NCBI RefSeq assembly: GCF_004216915.1
Contig: NZ_SGXD01000001.1
Coordinates: forward strand, 1-64,000
Source: Motilibacter rhizosphaerae
GTDB lineage: Bacteria > Actinomycetota > Actinomycetes > Motilibacterales > Motilibacteraceae
Direction: 5' to 3'
Length of the DNA stretch: 64,000 bases
Made by a program: the position numbers and the translations under genes. The notes under the pieces were generated by a model that was given only the letters and a program-made list of their open reading frames with translations, did no database searches and was not told where the DNA came from. This document shows positions 7,773-15,945 of the stretch, in pieces (position 1 is the stretch's first letter; every line of letters starts with the position of its first letter).

Positions 7773-8500
7773 GCGAACGCCTCCGTGGCGGGCAGCCCGA
7801 GCCGGCGGCCCTCGTCGAGGGCGAGGGTCCGCACCGCTGCTCGCATCCCGGGTTCGCCGCCGAACTGGAAGCCGAGCTGGGACGCGTAGCAGGTGCAGGC
7901 ATCCTCCTTGGCCTGCAGGGACTCCTCGTCCAGCACGAGGCCGCGCTCTCCCGGCCGTCCGGGGATGCCGTCCCGCATGACGTACGGCGTGTCCCGCCAG
8001 AGGCCGAGCGGGAACTGCCTGATACCGGCCCACTCCTCCACCGCCTCGCGGACGAGCCGGTGGTCGACGTGGTCGCCGAGCGCCTGGGGCGCGAGCACGG
8101 CCGTGATCTCGAGGTCGCCGGTCGCCCCCTCGAGCGCTGTCGCGATCTCGCCCGGCGTCTCGCGGTCCGCGTCGGCCACGGGTCCGAACAGTGCCGGCGC
8201 CGACTCGTACCCGCGGTGGGGCGCCTCGCGGAGGCCGAGGTGGCGCGGCTCGGCCCCGAGGATGCGCTGAGCAGCAGCGTCTTCAGCGCGTCGCAGGGCC
8301 ATGTAGTCGACTTCCGGCCCCAGCCCCTTGTCGAGCTGGCAAGCGAGGGCGAAGCCGGTGGGACTCGGGACGCTCGCGGTGAACACCGTCGCCACGACGA
8401 CCCGGCGGTCAGTCCGGGCGAGCGAGGAGAGGCTGGCGCCGAAGGAGAACGCCGCGTCGTCGAGGTGCGGCGAGACCGCCAGCACGACCCCGGTCGTCAC
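7706..8500 (-). CDS. PIG-L family deacetylase, last gene of the nine-gene operon
   Basis: A 264-residue zinc-dependent N-deacetylase of the MshB/PIG-L family. The zinc motif PHLDDA lies near residues 13-18 (canonical PHPDD), and a second motif HVDH lies in GDHVDHRLV. The family removes acetyl from GlcNAc-type sugars, for example GlcNAc-inositol in mycothiol synthesis. GTG 8500 overlaps the GT4 stop by four bases. Pairing of a GT4 and a PIG-L enzyme in one operon with an inositol-phosphate synthase suggests an N-acetyl-hexosaminyl intermediate is deacetylated; that is inference. It is too divergent to call mshB. The C-terminus overlaps the end of mshD. Confidence 0.85.
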   Translation of the reverse strand: MTTGVVLAVSPHLDDAAFSFGASLSSLARTDRRVVVATVFTASVPSPTGFALACQLDKGLGPEVDYMALRRAEDAAAQRILGAEPRHLGLREAPHRGYESAPALFGPVADADRETPGEIATALEGATGDLEITAVLAPQALGDHVDHRLVREAVEEWAGIRQFPLGLWRDTPYVMRDGIPGRPGERGLVLDEESLQAKEDACTCYASQLGFQFGGEPGMRAAVRTLALDEGRRLGLPATEAFAQPVATVENIVSLAQTVKPSPV

Positions 8501-9744
8501 AGCAGGTGCGGGGCCGCGCGGAAGCGGCAGTCGAGGTCGACCGGCTCGTCGCGCCACTCGTCCGCCCAGCTCGTGTCGACGGGGCGGGCGAGGACGGCGG
8601 CGTACGCGTCCTCGATGCGGTCGACCAGCGCGGGCCAGGACCACAGGGTGCGGACCTCGTCCAGCGCGGTCTTCGCGAGCGCCTCCCGCAGGGCGCTGTC
8701 GTCGAGCACGCGGGCGAGGGCATCGGTCAGCGCGGGGACGTCGTGGACGGGCACCAGCAGGCCGTTCTCCCCGTCGCGCACGCAGTCCTCGACCCCGACG
8801 GTCGCCGTCGAGACGACCGGGAGCCCGCTCGCCATGGCCTCGAGGATGGTGTTGGAGAAGCCCTCCGACTCCGTCGGCGAGACGAAGACGTCGGCGCCGG
8901 CGTAGACCGCCGGCGCGGCCTCGTGCTCGACGCAGCCCGTGTGCCGCACCAGGTCCTCGAGCCCGAGCTCCCGCGTCCGCTCCTGCGAGGCGCCCACGTC
9001 GGGCCCGATGCCGGAGACGACGACGCGCAGCTCGCGCCCGTCGTCGTGCAGGGCGCGTACGGCATCGAGCAGGTCGAGGATCCCCTTGCGGCGGTCGATC
9101 CTCCCGTGGAACAGCAGCACCGGCGGGTCCTGCAGCTCGCCGGGCTGGCGGACGGGCGTGAACGCCGTCGTGTCCGTCGCTCCGCCGACCAGCGTGAAGC
9201 GCTCCTGGGGCGTGCCGAAGCGGCCGCGTACCTCATCCGCGAAGGACGCAGACCCGATGAGCAGCGCGCCAGCACCGTCGAGCACGGCGCGCATCCCGCG
9301 CTCGTGGGTGCGGCAGCAGGAGCCGACCCAGTGCCCGTCGCCGCCCTGGATGCTCACGAGGTTCGGCACGCCCAGCTCGGCCGAGGCGCGCAGGGCGGCG
9401 AAGCCGTTGGGCCAGGCGTACTGCGCGTGCAGCAGGTCGAAGGGCTTGCGGGCGTGGAGCTCGCGCACCGCCGCGACCATGCGGTCGACGTCGCCCTCGA
9501 AGTCCGCGGGGACGACCTGCTCGCCCACCGACTCGAGCGCGACCACCTCGACCCCGTCGGGTACGCGGTCCGCCGGCGGAGGACCTCCTCCGTAGACGGC
9601 CGAACCCGCAGGGTCGCCGCGGTACTGGCTCATCAGCACGACCTCGTGCCCGCGACGCACCAGCTCGCGCAGGAGGTTCTCGGCGTAGACGCTCATCCCC
9701 GACACCGCGGGCCAGTAGCGCCGCGACAGGAAGCAGATCCTCAT
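8497..9744 (-). CDS. GT4-family glycosyltransferase
   Basis: A 415-residue retaining GT-B glycosyltransferase. The N-terminal domain starts MRICFLSRRYWPAVSGMSVY. The C-terminal nucleotide-sugar domain contains LLFHGRIDRRKGI and the EX7E signature in ESEGFSNTILEAMA. MshA, which joins GlcNAc to inositol-3-phosphate, belongs to this family, but sequence alone does not show the same substrates. ATG 9744 overlaps the YcaO stop by four bases. The gene is the eighth of nine coupled genes. A sugar-nucleotide donor and an inositol-derived acceptor are the simplest reading in this context. Confidence 0.88.
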   Translation of the reverse strand: MRICFLSRRYWPAVSGMSVYAENLLRELVRRGHEVVLMSQYRGDPAGSAVYGGGPPPADRVPDGVEVVALESVGEQVVPADFEGDVDRMVAAVRELHARKPFDLLHAQYAWPNGFAALRASAELGVPNLVSIQGGDGHWVGSCCRTHERGMRAVLDGAGALLIGSASFADEVRGRFGTPQERFTLVGGATDTTAFTPVRQPGELQDPPVLLFHGRIDRRKGILDLLDAVRALHDDGRELRVVVSGIGPDVGASQERTRELGLEDLVRHTGCVEHEAAPAVYAGADVFVSPTESEGFSNTILEAMASGLPVVSTATVGVEDCVRDGENGLLVPVHDVPALTDALARVLDDSALREALAKTALDEVRTLWSWPALVDRIEDAYAAVLARPVDTSWADEWRDEPVDLDCRFRAAPHLL

Positions 9745-11231
9745 CGACCCTCCTCCAGCAGCGCCTGGACCGCGTGCCGGCCCGGCTCGCGGTAGAGCGG
9801 GTAGAGCGGCCCGACCACGGCGTCGACCGCCGCGCGGTCGAACCACGGGCGGCCGCCGAGCCGCTCGACGGCGTCGTCGCGCAGCAGCACCGGCACTGCG
9901 CCCGCAGGAGGGGCACCCAGCCCGGCGATCCCGTGCAGGCCGGTCGTGCCGTCCCCGGCGTCGAGCAGGCGGCGTACGTTGCGCTCCCCGATGCGGCCGT
10001 AGCTCATCGTCTCGACCTCCAGCCCGGGCACGACGACCTTGGCGGCGTACGCGTCGCCCTGCCGCGCGAGCAGCACGAGGACGTCGAGCCCCTTGCCGCG
10101 CAGCAGCTCCAGCAGCGCCTGCAGCGTCTCCCGCGGCCCGGCCAGGGCGTCGTCGGTCGGCAGGTCGGCGAAGCGGACCGTCTCCCGCCGGGTGCGGACC
10201 GCGGGTGCGACCACCTCGCGCAGCTCGTCCGTCGGCAGCGCCAGCCACCGGAGCATCTCCCGCAGCGCACGGGGTTCCTGTGCTGCCAGGTCGGGACGGA
10301 AGCGGTCGAGGTAGCCCTCGGGAGCGATGCGCGCTACGTCAGCGAGCGGGCCGTGCATGAAGGCCTTGCGCGCGCGGGCCGCGGCGAACTCGAGGACCGC
10401 CTTGCGCAGCGCGGACTCCCGGTCGAGGGAGGCGGCCTCCCCGGCGGCGGTGGCCATGACCGGTTGCGGGGGTGTGGGGTCGTCGCCGACGACGTAGAGG
10501 TTGCTGACGCCGTCCTCGGTGGAGGCGAGCTTCGGCGTCACCGCGATGCCGAGCCCGCGCAGGCGGTGGAGCAGCTCGCGGGTCGCGGGGTCCTGCACGT
10601 CCGCGTCGCCCGGCCCGAGGTCGACCACCACGCCGGCGTCGAGGGCGCGGAAGCGCAGCCCGTTGCCGTCGCGCTGCAGCAGCTCGCCGAGGGCGTGGGC
10701 GACCGCGCGCTCCGGGCTGTCGCCCGCGCCGTCGCCGTTGGTGATGAGCGTGAGCAGCCGGCCCCCGGGGACGTCGCAGGCTGCCGCGGGGAGCGCTCCG
10801 CCCGAGGGCGCGGCGACGTCGACGGGGACGAGGACCTCCTCGCCGGTCTCCCACCGCGCCATCGGCACCCAGTCGAGGACCCGGTCGTCGGAGTACGCCG
10901 ACCCCGCCTCCAGGCACAGGCTCATCGGGTCGACCACGCCGCGGTCCCCGCGGTCGCGGAGCAGCGCGCGGTAGGAGGCGCGTACGGGGGTCGCCTCCTG
11001 CAGGGCGAGGGTGAGCAGGGCGCTCTCCGCAGCCTCGCCCCAGGCGCTGAGGCGCGCGGCCTCCTCGTCCACGCCGTACCCGAGCCCGGTGTGCCAGCCG
11101 TCCGGGCCGCGCCAGGCCGCCGACCAGGCCGGCACGCCGGTGACGTCGAGCGGGGTGGTGGCGAACTCCACCACCTCGCCGGGTGGGAGCTGGCGGACGT
11201 AGAAGTCCGAGCCGGTCGTGAGGACGGTCAT
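9741..11231 (-). CDS. YcaO-domain protein
   Basis: A 496-residue YcaO protein. These enzymes use ATP to activate an amide oxygen, giving azolines, thioamides or amidines, and a few have other roles. The ATP-binding pattern Sx3ExxE is seen at residues 62-69, with Ser in place of the usual following Arg. The TNGDGAG element is at 164-170, followed by the helix AVAHALGELLQRD where Glu183 and Gln186 sit at metal-binding positions. A further helix carries ESALRKAVLEFAAARARKAF. There is no E1-like or TfuA partner and no precursor peptide in view, so it may act on a small molecule rather than a peptide. ATG 11231 overlaps the TIM-barrel stop by four bases. Confidence 0.85.
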   Translation of the reverse strand: MTVLTTGSDFYVRQLPPGEVVEFATTPLDVTGVPAWSAAWRGPDGWHTGLGYGVDEEAARLSAWGEAAESALLTLALQEATPVRASYRALLRDRGDRGVVDPMSLCLEAGSAYSDDRVLDWVPMARWETGEEVLVPVDVAAPSGGALPAAACDVPGGRLLTLITNGDGAGDSPERAVAHALGELLQRDGNGLRFRALDAGVVVDLGPGDADVQDPATRELLHRLRGLGIAVTPKLASTEDGVSNLYVVGDDPTPPQPVMATAAGEAASLDRESALRKAVLEFAAARARKAFMHGPLADVARIAPEGYLDRFRPDLAAQEPRALREMLRWLALPTDELREVVAPAVRTRRETVRFADLPTDDALAGPRETLQALLELLRGKGLDVLVLLARQGDAYAAKVVVPGLEVETMSYGRIGERNVRRLLDAGDGTTGLHGIAGLGAPPAGAVPVLLRDDAVERLGGRPWFDRAAVDAVVGPLYPLYREPGRHAVQALLEEGR

Positions 11232-12067
11232 GCGGCGGACTCCCGGAGGTAGCGGATGGTCTGCGGCACGAGCTGGTGGGCGCGGTGGCTGTCGCGGGAC
11301 AGCTCGACCGTGACCAGCCGGTCGTAGCCGACGTCCTGGAGCGCGTGCAGCACGGCGGGGACGTCCATGTCGCCCTCGCCCCAGACGAGGTGCTCGTGCA
11401 CGCCCTTGCGCATGTCCTCGACGGCGACGGTGCCGAGGTCGGCCGCGTAGCGGCGCACAGCCTCGTCGGGGAGCAGGTCCCCGGCGACGAGGCAGTGCCC
11501 GCTGTCGAGCGCCAGCCGCAGCGGGGGTACGCCGGAGAGCTCCGCGCGCAGCCGCTCCCAGCCCGCCGCGTCCTCGACGAGCATGCCGGGCTCGGGCTCG
11601 AACGAGAGGGGTACGCCCGCCTGCGCCGCGTGCTCCGCGACCTGCTGCACGCCGCTGACGAGCCAGCCCCAGGCCTCGTCGAGGTGGACGTCGGGCTTCG
11701 GCACCCCCGCCCAGAAGGAGACGGTCTCGGCCCGCAGCACCACCGCGAGGTCGACGACCCGCTCGAGGAACCCGGCACGGCGGCGCCGCCCGTCCGCGCT
11801 CGCGGTGACGAACGTCGGCTCGTGCTTGTCGCGCGGGTCGAGCAGGAAGCGCGCGCCGGTCTCGAGCATGACGTCGAGCCCGAGCTCGTCGAGCCGGTCC
11901 CGCAGCCGCTCCGCCGCGTCGAGCGCGTCGGGCGCGAGCGGGTCGAGGTGGTGGTGGTCGACGGTGAGGGCGACCCCGTCGTACCCGTTGTCCGCCAGCA
12001 GCTCCAGCGCGTCGTCGAGCCGGTGGTGCGCCAGGCCGTTGGTGTTGTACGCGAAGCGCAGGCTCAT
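11228..12067 (-). CDS. Xylose-isomerase-like TIM-barrel protein
   Basis: A 279-residue TIM barrel of the sugar phosphate isomerase/epimerase superfamily (AP_endonuc_2 fold). Likely metal ligands fall in SFEPEPGM, LALDSGHC and VELSRDSHRA, the usual Glu-Asp/His-Glu set. FAYNTNGLAHHRL at the N-terminus and SFWAG near the middle match this family. The reaction is not known; inosose isomerase, sugar epimerase or lyase are all possible. ATG 12067 overlaps the upstream stop by four bases. With the neighbouring oxidoreductase it could reshape an inositol or sugar ring. Confidence 0.82.
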   Translation of the reverse strand: MSLRFAYNTNGLAHHRLDDALELLADNGYDGVALTVDHHHLDPLAPDALDAAERLRDRLDELGLDVMLETGARFLLDPRDKHEPTFVTASADGRRRRAGFLERVVDLAVVLRAETVSFWAGVPKPDVHLDEAWGWLVSGVQQVAEHAAQAGVPLSFEPEPGMLVEDAAGWERLRAELSGVPPLRLALDSGHCLVAGDLLPDEAVRRYAADLGTVAVEDMRKGVHEHLVWGEGDMDVPAVLHALQDVGYDRLVTVELSRDSHRAHQLVPQTIRYLRESAA

Positions 12068-12942
12068 GCGAGCACGACCGTCCGCACCCGCAGGTCCTCC
12101 AGGGGCACCGGCGAGGAGTCCGGCGGCGCCGACAGGAGCCGGTCGACGAGGGCGAGCACCACCTCCGTGGTGATGCCGACGGCGTGCTCGAAGGGCGTGA
12201 ACACGGTCTCGAAGTCGAGCGCGCCGATGACGTCGCGGTAGGTGCGCAGCTCGCCGTGGGACAGCGGGATCTGCGCGTGGAACGCCTTGTGCGCGCTGAG
12301 CGCGACCGGAGTGCCGCGCTCGTCGAGGTCGACCTTGAGCGAGTCCCCGCAGAAGAGCAGGCCGCGGCCGCTGTCGTGGAGGACGCTGTGGCCGGCGAAG
12401 TGGCCTCCTGTGCGGTGCAGGGTCAGGCCGGGCGCGAGGTCCAGCCGCTCGTCGGCCGGCCAGGTGACGCGGAACGCCTTGGTCCACACCAGGTCCTCGA
12501 CGCCGACGCTGACGACCCGCGGGTCGAGCTCGTCCTGCAGCTGCCACAGGGCGCCGTAGCCGTGGACGTGGCTCGAGGCGAGGACGGCCAGCCCCCCGCG
12601 CGACCGCAGGTCCGCGAGGGCGTCCGCGGAGTACCAGGGGGCGCACTCGAAGCCGACCTGCCCGTCGGGGGTCGAGATGACCCAGCCGTGGCTGCCGAGC
12701 CCGAGGACGGGCTCGGTCCAGTAGTCCAGGACGCCGGGCACCGCCTCGCGCCACAGCGTACGGACCTCGCCCAGGTCGTCCGGCGTCACGAACGAGAACC
12801 CGTGGTCCGGCAGGGCGTTGCGCACGTCCGCGCAGACCGGGCACGTGGGCGGCGGGGCGGCCGCGAACCACCGCTGCCAGTGGCCGCAGTTCGTGCAGGA
12901 CCAGGCGCGGTGGGCCGCCGACGCGCGGGTGGGCAGGGTCAT
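12064..12942 (-). CDS. Zinc-ribbon plus metallo-beta-lactamase-fold protein
   Basis: A 292-residue protein. The N-terminus has a rubredoxin/zinc-ribbon knuckle pair, SCTNCG (about 16-21) and TCPVC (about 35-39). The rest is a metallo-beta-lactamase fold: SSHVHGYG in place of the canonical HxHxDH, GGHFAGH, a GDSLK loop and a late His in FTPFEHAVG. The Asp and last His of the first motif are replaced by Tyr and Gly, so the metal site should be altered or mononuclear. Activity is unknown. ATG 12942 overlaps the oxidoreductase stop by four bases. Confidence 0.82.
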   Translation of the reverse strand: MTLPTRASAAHRAWSCTNCGHWQRWFAAAPPPTCPVCADVRNALPDHGFSFVTPDDLGEVRTLWREAVPGVLDYWTEPVLGLGSHGWVISTPDGQVGFECAPWYSADALADLRSRGGLAVLASSHVHGYGALWQLQDELDPRVVSVGVEDLVWTKAFRVTWPADERLDLAPGLTLHRTGGHFAGHSVLHDSGRGLLFCGDSLKVDLDERGTPVALSAHKAFHAQIPLSHGELRTYRDVIGALDFETVFTPFEHAVGITTEVVLALVDRLLSAPPDSSPVPLEDLRVRTVVLA

Positions 12943-13988
12943 GCGTGGACCTCCGGGCGGGCGGACGGGACGGAGCTCGTGCTCGGCACGTCGACGGCGT
13001 CGTGCAGCAGCCGCAGCAGCGCGAGGTCGCGGGAGATCGGGAAGGGCCAGGAAGCACTGCCCAGCAGCGCATCCTCGAAGGCCGCTGCTTGTGCGGTGAA
13101 CGGGTCGAGCGTGACGTCGAACGCGATCTCGCGCTGCTCCCCGTCGCCGCCGTCGGCGAAGGTGAGCGCGCCACCCGCGGTCTGGCCCATCGTGTCGACC
13201 GCCGTCAGCTGCCCGGCCGTCCCCACGACCTCCAGCCGGCGCCGGGGCAGGACGTCGCGGGTGTTGTAGGAGACGTGGAGCGAGACGAGCACGCCGGACG
13301 CCGTCGAGCCCACGAGCACCGCACCGTCGTCCACGGAGTAGTCGTGCACCCGCCGCTGCAGGAACGTGCGCGCTGTCGACACGTCCTCGCCGAGCAGCGC
13401 ACCCACGAGGTCGAGCCCGTGCGGAGCGAGGTCGAGGTAGGCGCCGCCACCGGCGCGTACCGGATCGGCACGCCAGTTGTCCCCCGAGGTGTCCCCCGGC
13501 GGCAGCCACTCCGGCGGCAGCCAGCAGCCGTAGACGATGCGGACCGCGGTCACCGTGCCGAGCGCGCCGTCAGCGACGAGCCGGGTGACCTCGCGGTGCG
13601 CCGGGTGCCACCGCTGGTCGTACGCCGTGGCCGCGAGCACGCCCGCGGCCTCCACCAGCTCGACCATGCGCTCGGCGTCGGACAGCTCCGCTGCCAAGGG
13701 CTTCTCGCACAGCACGGGGAGCCCCGCCGCCGCGGCGGCAGCGACGACGGGCAGGTGCGCATCGTTGGGCGTGGCGACGTAGACGGCGTCGAGCCCGGCT
13801 CCGGCCAGGGCGGACACGTCCCCCGCCGCCGCGGCGCCGGGGAGCATCGCCGCGAGCCGCCCGGCTGCCGCCAGGTCGCGGTCGACGACGAGCGTGACCT
13901 CGCTGCGCTCGCTGGCCCGCAGCGCGGGGACCATGTGGTCGCGGGCGACCCAGCCCGCGCCGACGACCGCCCAGCGCAGGCGGCTCAC
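12939..13988 (-). CDS. Gfo/Idh/MocA-family oxidoreductase
   Basis: A 349-residue NAD(P)-dependent dehydrogenase. The Rossmann loop VVGAGWVARDH lies at the N-terminus, and the family motif CEKPLA at about 96-101. The GGGAYLDLAPHGLD segment is the usual catalytic and substrate helix. Members oxidise or reduce sugars and inositols (inositol 2-dehydrogenase among them), often with an epimerisation. GTG 13988 overlaps the methyltransferase stop by four bases. Because the operon opens with an inositol-phosphate synthase, oxidation of an inositol ring is a reasonable hypothesis, not a demonstrated one. Confidence 0.87.
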   Translation of the reverse strand: MSRLRWAVVGAGWVARDHMVPALRASERSEVTLVVDRDLAAAGRLAAMLPGAAAAGDVSALAGAGLDAVYVATPNDAHLPVVAAAAAAGLPVLCEKPLAAELSDAERMVELVEAAGVLAATAYDQRWHPAHREVTRLVADGALGTVTAVRIVYGCWLPPEWLPPGDTSGDNWRADPVRAGGGAYLDLAPHGLDLVGALLGEDVSTARTFLQRRVHDYSVDDGAVLVGSTASGVLVSLHVSYNTRDVLPRRRLEVVGTAGQLTAVDTMGQTAGGALTFADGGDGEQREIAFDVTLDPFTAQAAAFEDALLGSASWPFPISRDLALLRLLHDAVDVPSTSSVPSARPEVHA

Positions 13989-15049
13989 CAACGGTCCGGC
14001 AGGTCGAGCAGCACCCGGCGCCGAGCCCAGGACTCTCGCCGCAGCAGCAGGTCTTCCTCGTCGGGCAGCACCCGCGGGAGGTAGTCGGAGCGCGCGGCGT
14101 AGTCGCGCGCGTAGCGCTCGGAGGGCCAGCTCTGCCGGCCGTCCGCACCGTAGAGCGGGTTGACGCGGAGCTCCCGCCACGGCAGCGGGGCCGCAGGGTC
14201 GGGGACGGCGTCGATGTCGTCGCGCGGGCGCAGCACGAGGCTCACCGACGAGGCCTGCTCGAGCTCCCGGGCGCTGCGCGGGCGAGCCGGCTGGCCCCAG
14301 ACAGCCTCCGCGACGAGCTCGTCGTCGTCGTACGCCTCCGCCCCGGGGAAGAGGTCGAGGAGCTCGGTGGGCGAGAAGTGGTGACCGCCGCCTCCGCGCT
14401 GCACCAATCGGTTCGGCACACCCCCGACGACGAGACGACCCGCCGCGCGCGCGAGCCGCCGCGCGGTGCCCGCCGGGTCGGGCAGGAAGTAGAACGCGTC
14501 GTGGCAGACGAGGACGCCGCCGTCGGACTCCGACCACGGCCAGGGGTCGGCGACCGCGTCGAAGCAGGCGAGCTCGACGGAGGACTCGGCGGGCAGCACG
14601 AACTGCCGTGCCAGCCACAGCTTCGCCATCACGACGTCGCCGCCAGCGAGGTCGGTGACCCCGTGCAGCGCGAGCTGCCGCAGGAGGACGCCGGTGCCGC
14701 AGGCGATCTCGCGCACCGGCTGCCCGCGCTCCGGCCACACCCTGCGCAGCAGCGCGAGCCCCGCGAGGAAGACCGGGTCGGACCAGCGGTGCGCGAAGTA
14801 GTCACCCACGCGCCCGAGCCGCAGCGCGGACATCGCCTCGCGCATCGTCGGCGCCGCCAGGGCCGACCGGGCCTCGGCGAGGTCCGGCGGGCGCTCGTCC
14901 CACCAGTCGTCGCAGTCGCGGAGCAGCACGGCGAGCGCCTCGGCGTCGTCCGCCGCTGCCAGCGCCTCCGCCGCCAGGTCGGCGCGGCTCCCCCGCGCGT
15001 ACGGGATGCCGTCGAGGACGAGCGGCGCCCGCTCGCCGGTGGCGGTCAC
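13985..15049 (-). CDS. Class I SAM-dependent methyltransferase
   Basis: A 354-residue protein with an N-terminal helical extension of roughly 110 residues and then a Rossmann methyltransferase domain. Motif I is EIACGTGVLLRQLA, and HDAFYFLPDPAGTARRLARA is the post-motif region resembling methyltransferase motifs II/III. It is longer than a bare methyltransferase; the tail carries repeated aromatic and arginine-rich segments (SERYARDYAARSDYLPRVL) that may bind substrate. O- or N-methylation of the operon product is likely. GTG 15049 overlaps the upstream stop by four bases. Confidence 0.82.
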   Translation of the reverse strand: MTATGERAPLVLDGIPYARGSRADLAAEALAAADDAEALAVLLRDCDDWWDERPPDLAEARSALAAPTMREAMSALRLGRVGDYFAHRWSDPVFLAGLALLRRVWPERGQPVREIACGTGVLLRQLALHGVTDLAGGDVVMAKLWLARQFVLPAESSVELACFDAVADPWPWSESDGGVLVCHDAFYFLPDPAGTARRLARAAGRLVVGGVPNRLVQRGGGGHHFSPTELLDLFPGAEAYDDDELVAEAVWGQPARPRSARELEQASSVSLVLRPRDDIDAVPDPAAPLPWRELRVNPLYGADGRQSWPSERYARDYAARSDYLPRVLPDEEDLLLRRESWARRRVLLDLPDRW

Positions 15050-15945
15050 GCGCGTACCCGCTGGGGCAGCAGGCCGGCGCCCGCCAGCACGTCGAGCTGG
15101 TAGTCCTGCACCGGCCCGGGATGGACGATATCGAGGTCGACCAGCGCCTGGTCGGCCGTGAAGGCCGCGGCGCGCGCGTGGTGGTGCACCTGCAGGACGC
15201 GGTCGAGCACGTCGGCGGCGTGGAACGCCCTCCCGAGCGGCGTCTCGGCGTCGTCGCGCGCGGGCAGCAGGGCGGCGACCTGCCCGCGCAGCGGCTCGGG
15301 CAGCTCCTGCAGCGCCGCGCCGGTCAGCGTCGCCAGCACGTGGTCCAGCGCGTCGCCCAGGAAGACCTCGCCGGAGTAGCCCGAGTCCGGGAGCACCGCG
15401 TTGTGCAGGTGGTGCGCCAGCCCGAGGAGGTACGCGTCGGCGGGCGGCGCCCCGACCAGCGGAGCGAGCAGGGCGGCGTAGACGCCGGTGGTGAAGCAGT
15501 GGTCCCCGTGCGACTCCGGGGGCTCGACGAGCACGCGCGGCCGCCCGGGGTAGGTCGCGCCCGCCCGCGGCTGTCGGACGAGGGCACGGGCGAAGGCCGG
15601 CGGCGCTCCCTCGGCCGGGAGCGGGCCGGGGACCGGGGCCCAGGCACCGGGGAGACCCGCGGACACGTCGGCAGCGGCAGCGCCCACCACCGCGAAGGCC
15701 TCCTGCGGCGCGAGGCCGCCGCGGACGAGCACCGGGACGTCGATGCCGCCGAGGCGGGCCGCCGCGAGCGCGGCGGCCACCTCGGACTCGGCGACGTCGG
15801 CGACCGGCTCGCCCTCGACCAGGCGTGCCCACGAGCGGAGGAACGCGTCGTCCGCGACGGAACCCTCGATCGCGGCGTGGCGGACCCGCTTGAGGTCGCC
15901 GAGGTCCCGCAGGGCCTGCGCCCAGTCGGCGAGGACGAGGCTCAC
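15046..15945 (-). CDS. HD-domain-like protein of unknown activity
   Basis: A 299-residue protein with a histidine-rich helical region like HD-superfamily phosphohydrolases. SHGDHCFTTGVY (about 153-164) is followed by LLGLAHHLHNAVLPDSGY, where the usual HD pair reads HH, and later RAFHAADVLDRVLQVHHHARAA. In HD enzymes these positions hold metal ions for phosphate-ester hydrolysis, so removal of phosphate from an inositol or sugar phosphate is a possible role. The N-terminal 110 residues are not recognised. GTG 15945 overlaps the inositol-phosphate synthase stop by four bases. Confidence 0.6.
   Translation of the reverse strand: MSLVLADWAQALRDLGDLKRVRHAAIEGSVADDAFLRSWARLVEGEPVADVAESEVAAALAAARLGGIDVPVLVRGGLAPQEAFAVVGAAAADVSAGLPGAWAPVPGPLPAEGAPPAFARALVRQPRAGATYPGRPRVLVEPPESHGDHCFTTGVYAALLAPLVGAPPADAYLLGLAHHLHNAVLPDSGYSGEVFLGDALDHVLATLTGAALQELPEPLRGQVAALLPARDDAETPLGRAFHAADVLDRVLQVHHHARAAAFTADQALVDLDIVHPGPVQDYQLDVLAGAGLLPQRVRA

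Noticed and set aside
8497-9744. Calling the GT4 and PIG-L genes mshA and mshB
   Set aside because: They share the families, but sit in a coupled operon of unrelated enzymes and their motifs deviate (PHLDD); substrate cannot be assigned from this.
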